From Rhodoferax ferrireducens (lineage in GTDB: Bacteria > Pseudomonadota > Gammaproteobacteria > Burkholderiales > Burkholderiaceae_C), in assembly GCF_003347515.1 (NCBI RefSeq), contig NZ_QEII01000297.1:124001-188000 (forward strand): a DNA stretch of 64,000 bases, written 5' to 3'. A program made the translations under genes and the position numbers. Below, in pieces: positions 61,569 through 64,000 of this stretch. How positions within the stretch are numbered: position 1 is the first letter of the stretch; every line of letters begins with the position of its first letter. The notes beneath the pieces are model-generated. The model worked only from the letters and a program-made list of their open reading frames with translations, was not told the DNA's origin and ran no database searches.

Positions 61569-62153
61569 CTAGCCCTCGCCCAAACCAATCGGTGAAGGTG
61601 CCCGCATCACAATGCGCGTGAACAGCCGGTCATAGGCCGGGTCGCGCGGGTATTTGCCCGTGAGGGGATCACAGTTGGTGGCAAAAGCGGCATCGAGCTC
61701 TTTCCAGTCCGCCTCAGTCAACACCTTTTGGGCGCTCGGGAGGATCACCGTCTCTTCCAGCCGCATGTGCTCCAGATAAAAAGCAATGTACTTTTTAGCC
61801 GACTCCCCAAACGCCTCACGTCTGGAATCACCAACCAACTCCCAAGCCAGCAGCAAATGCTGCAACTCGCGCACGGCTGACTCACCACCGACATGGTCTT
61901 TTTCGAGCTGTTCAATCACCGCCAGCATATCCGGCGCCAGCCGGACCACCCGGGGGAAAAGCAGCTCGGATTCTTTGGTGTGATGCAGGCGCTCGGGAAA
62001 CTCATCGATGTAGAACAGCATCGCACGCAATACATCGAAAAAATTCTCCGGATCCTTCCCGGACCCGTGCTCGACCATCATGCCGAGCGAACGCAACATG
62101 GCGGCCAAGGCGGCGTGCTCGTCGCGAATGATTTGAATACTTTCATGTGTCAT
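61569..62153 (-). CDS. Hemerythrin HHE-domain protein
   Basis: 194 residues. Iron ligands of the four-helix HHE fold are visible: His in 'IRDEHAALAAMLRSLG', 'FPERLHHTKESELLFPRV' (His-x3-Glu) and 'YLEHMRLEETVILPSAQKVL' (His...Glu). Bacterial proteins of this group bind O2, NO or act in iron-stress signalling. Cytosolic. It lies 16 bases after the chemoreceptor gene, in the same direction, suggesting a link to O2 or energy taxis (inference). Confidence 0.88.
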   Translation of the reverse strand: MTHESIQIIRDEHAALAAMLRSLGMMVEHGSGKDPENFFDVLRAMLFYIDEFPERLHHTKESELLFPRVVRLAPDMLAVIEQLEKDHVGGESAVRELQHLLLAWELVGDSRREAFGESAKKYIAFYLEHMRLEETVILPSAQKVLTEADWKELDAAFATNCDPLTGKYPRDPAYDRLFTRIVMRAPSPIGLGEG

Positions 62154-62169
62154 GTCGTTCTCCTGGGTT

Positions 62170-63756
62170 TTAAGGTAGCTTGGCAGGCGCCTGACCCGCG
62201 CGTTGTGCCGAGCGCAGTTTGAACACCGCCACCGTGCCGACCAGGTTCTGCGCCTGCCCTTTCAGGCTGCTGGCGGCGGCGGCCATTTCTTCAACCAGCG
62301 CAGCGTTTTGCTGGGTGATCTGGTCCATTTGCACAACCGCTTCACCAACCTGGGACACGCCCTGGCTCTGTTCACTGCTGGCGGCGCTGATTTCCTCCAT
62401 CAGGTCGGTTACACGTTTGATGGCACTCACAACCGCGCTCATGGTGACGCCCGCCTGATCCACAAGAACCGTTCCGTACTCAACCCGCTCCACACTGGCA
62501 TGGATCAAGCTCTTGATCTCCTTGGCCGCATCTGCCGAACGTCCGGCCAGACTGCGCACCTCGCTGGCCACCACCGCAAAGCCGCGCCCCTGCTCACCGG
62601 CGCGGGCGGCTTCCACCGCCGCATTCAGGGCCAGGATGTTGGTCTGGAAGGCAATGCCGTCAATGACGGTGATGATGTCGGAGATTTTCCTGGCGCTGTC
62701 ATTGATACCCTTCATGGTGCTCACCACCTGTGCCACCACCTCACCTCCCTGAACCGCCGTGCTGCTCGCGCTCAGGGCCATCTGGTTCGCCTGGACGGCG
62801 CTGTCGGCGTTTTGCTTGACGGTGGCGCTGAGCTGTTCCATGGCGGCGGCCGTCTCCTCCAGGGTGCCGGCCTGCTGTTCGGTGCGGGCTGAGAGTTCAT
62901 GGTTACCGCAGGCAATCTGCGCACTGGCGGTGGCCACGCTTTCGGCATCCTGGCGCACCGCACTGACCACATGGGCTAGCGACGATAGCATTCGCTGCAG
63001 GGCTGCCAGCACACTGTCTGTGTCGGCGTCGCGCACATGCAGCCGGGCGCTCAGATCACCATCGGCAATGCGGCTGACGGCTTGACACAGCTCGGCGGGT
63101 TCGGCCCCCAGTGCGCGTGAGAGGTTGCGGGTGATCAGCCTGGCGACGGTTGCGCCCACCAAAAGCATCAACAACGCCATGCCCAACATGAGGGCCATCG
63201 TGGTACGCGCTGTCTCTGTGGACGCATGGGCTTGCGTGTCGACGATTTCCTTCTGCAACACCCGTGAATCATCGACGGCGTTGAAAATGACGTTCTGCAC
63301 GTTGCGCACATCGCCGGTCAGCAGGCGGCTGGGTTCCGCCTTTTCGCCGTTGTCGACGAGTTTGAGAACGTGATCGAGCGCGGCGTTGTAGGGCCCCCAG
63401 TTGTCGTTGATTGTCTTCAGGTACTCAAGTGCTTTGGGCGCCGACATATTGCTTTCAAGTTGCGCAAAGAGCTTCACGTTGGCGATCCGCAGTTCACCAA
63501 TCCTCTTCTTCTCGCCATCGGTGAAATCCATGTCTTCGCTCATGACGATGTTGCTCGCCGCGCGGGCGATGGCGTTGAAATTGTCAGAGAGCTCGGTGAA
63601 CTGAGCCATCTTGACCATGCGGTTATTGGCCACATCGTCCAGCCCAGCGGCCAGTGCGCGCATTTTGAGCGCACCAACGATCGCAATCGCGATTCCGATC
63701 AGGACGAGCGCACCAAAGCCAAGGGTCAAGCGGGATGCAACTTTCATGTCGTGCAT
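62170..63756 (-). CDS. Methyl-accepting chemotaxis protein, 4HB sensor
   Basis: 528 residues; ATG 63756 is used, with 63747 (MKVASR) an alternative. A membrane helix (11-32), a 4-helix-bundle periplasmic sensor (35-190), helix 2 (about 190-210), HAMP and a signalling domain with the hairpin '[20 protein letters not shown]' and '[20 protein letters not shown]'. Methylation helices flank the hairpin. It talks to CheA/CheW encoded elsewhere. The SDR gene ends 3 bases before its start. Confidence 0.93.
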   Translation of the reverse strand: MHDMKVASRLTLGFGALVLIGIAIAIVGALKMRALAAGLDDVANNRMVKMAQFTELSDNFNAIARAASNIVMSEDMDFTDGEKKRIGELRIANVKLFAQLESNMSAPKALEYLKTINDNWGPYNAALDHVLKLVDNGEKAEPSRLLTGDVRNVQNVIFNAVDDSRVLQKEIVDTQAHASTETARTTMALMLGMALLMLLVGATVARLITRNLSRALGAEPAELCQAVSRIADGDLSARLHVRDADTDSVLAALQRMLSSLAHVVSAVRQDAESVATASAQIACGNHELSARTEQQAGTLEETAAAMEQLSATVKQNADSAVQANQMALSASSTAVQGGEVVAQVVSTMKGINDSARKISDIITVIDGIAFQTNILALNAAVEAARAGEQGRGFAVVASEVRSLAGRSADAAKEIKSLIHASVERVEYGTVLVDQAGVTMSAVVSAIKRVTDLMEEISAASSEQSQGVSQVGEAVVQMDQITQQNAALVEEMAAAASSLKGQAQNLVGTVAVFKLRSAQRAGQAPAKLP

Positions 63757-63759
63757 GGG

Positions 63760-64000
63760 CTATTTCGATCGAACCGGCACGTCCGCCACCGGTGGCGCGC
63801 CCGGCCGACCCGGAATCAGCGTGAGCATGTGGTCGGAAATGCCGCCGTCCACCACCAGGTTGTGCCCCGTCACATAGGACGCCGCGGCACTGGCGAGGTA
63901 GGCCACGGCCGCGCCCACGTCCTCCGCCCGGCCGATGCGGCCGAGCGGCACCAGCGCCTGGCGCTGCTGCAGCGTGGCCTCGTCCTGGTACACCGGCTCG
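63760..64000 (-). CDS. SDR-family oxidoreductase, 5' part outside window
   Basis: Only the C-terminal 79 residues are here; the frame is open to the right edge ('[20 protein letters not shown]', '[18 protein letters not shown]'), matching the C-terminus of classical short-chain dehydrogenases. Catalytic Tyr-x3-Lys and the Rossmann motif lie beyond the window. The tail after 'DGGIS' is about 25 residues longer than usual. It ends 3 bases before the chemoreceptor gene, so they may share a transcript. Confidence 0.85.
   Translation of the reverse strand, partial: EPVYQDEATLQQRQALVPLGRIGRAEDVGAAVAYLASAAASYVTGHNLVVDGGISDHMLTLIPGRPGAPPVADVPVRSK

Overview
The window reads as a chromosomal segment of a diazotrophic betaproteobacterium of the Comamonadaceae/Burkholderiales type, most likely Rhodoferax-like. 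That placement is an inference from high GC, protein style, a draT-draG system, and a family of short intergenic repeats carrying an ATAGCT...GGGCT core. No rRNA, tRNA or CRISPR was seen.

Layout. 1-13.5 kb is ordinary accessory chromosome: a DUF2779 nuclease-like protein cut by the left edge, a YyaL/DUF255 protein, a scar with GGDEF and NIPSNAP gene remnants, a VOC protein, two cyclic-di-GMP proteins (one in an operon with a cupredoxin-like protein), an MFS transporter, a GST and a YihY protein.

13.5-37.4 kb is a nitrogen fixation island. Leftwards from about 20.3 kb runs a tight train: truncated haemoglobin, an unrecognised 202-aa protein, draT, draG, a two-domain SagB-like nitroreductase, a rhodanese-ankyrin fusion, an ArsC-like nitrogenase-associated protein, an FmdB zinc ribbon and an Ohr peroxidase. 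Rightwards runs nifH-nifD-nifK, a [2Fe-2S] ferredoxin, two small unknown genes, an AAA ATPase, a ferritin-like protein and a NifX-like protein. A perfect TGT-N10-ACA NifA site sits almost exactly midway between a sigma-54 promoter for nifH and a sigma-54-like promoter facing the haemoglobin. Two non-nif genes (lipoprotein, membrane-bound spermidine-synthase-like protein) interrupt the island. It then resumes from its own sigma-54 promoter with nifE-nifN-nifX-DUF269-DUF683-fdxB-nifQ-YkgJ. nifA, nifB, nifV, nifS/U, nifT, nifZ and nifW are not in the window, so the regulon must be completed elsewhere.

37.4-49.3 kb is a myo-inositol catabolic locus: substrate-binding protein, permease, ATPase, iolC (fused to a DUF2090 aldolase-like domain), iolD, iolE and iolB leftwards, with an RpiR-type regulator, iolG and a second Gfo/Idh dehydrogenase diverging. 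Convergent to it (49.4-55.7 kb) is a LacI-controlled Afu/Fbp-type ABC importer with an inositol-monophosphatase-family enzyme. This is possibly an uptake and dephosphorylation route for a phosphorylated sugar or inositol.

55.7-59.4 kb carries purC, fba and pyk. 59.6-64 kb carries a CHASE3 histidine kinase, a CBS protein, a hemerythrin, a chemoreceptor and an SDR oxidoreductase cut by the right edge.

The parts most worth following up are the nitrogenase-control train with its shared central NifA site, the AAA-ATPase module behind nifHDK, the in-frame 92-bp palindromic element inside the SagB-like gene, and the Afu-type importer plus phosphatase next to the inositol genes.
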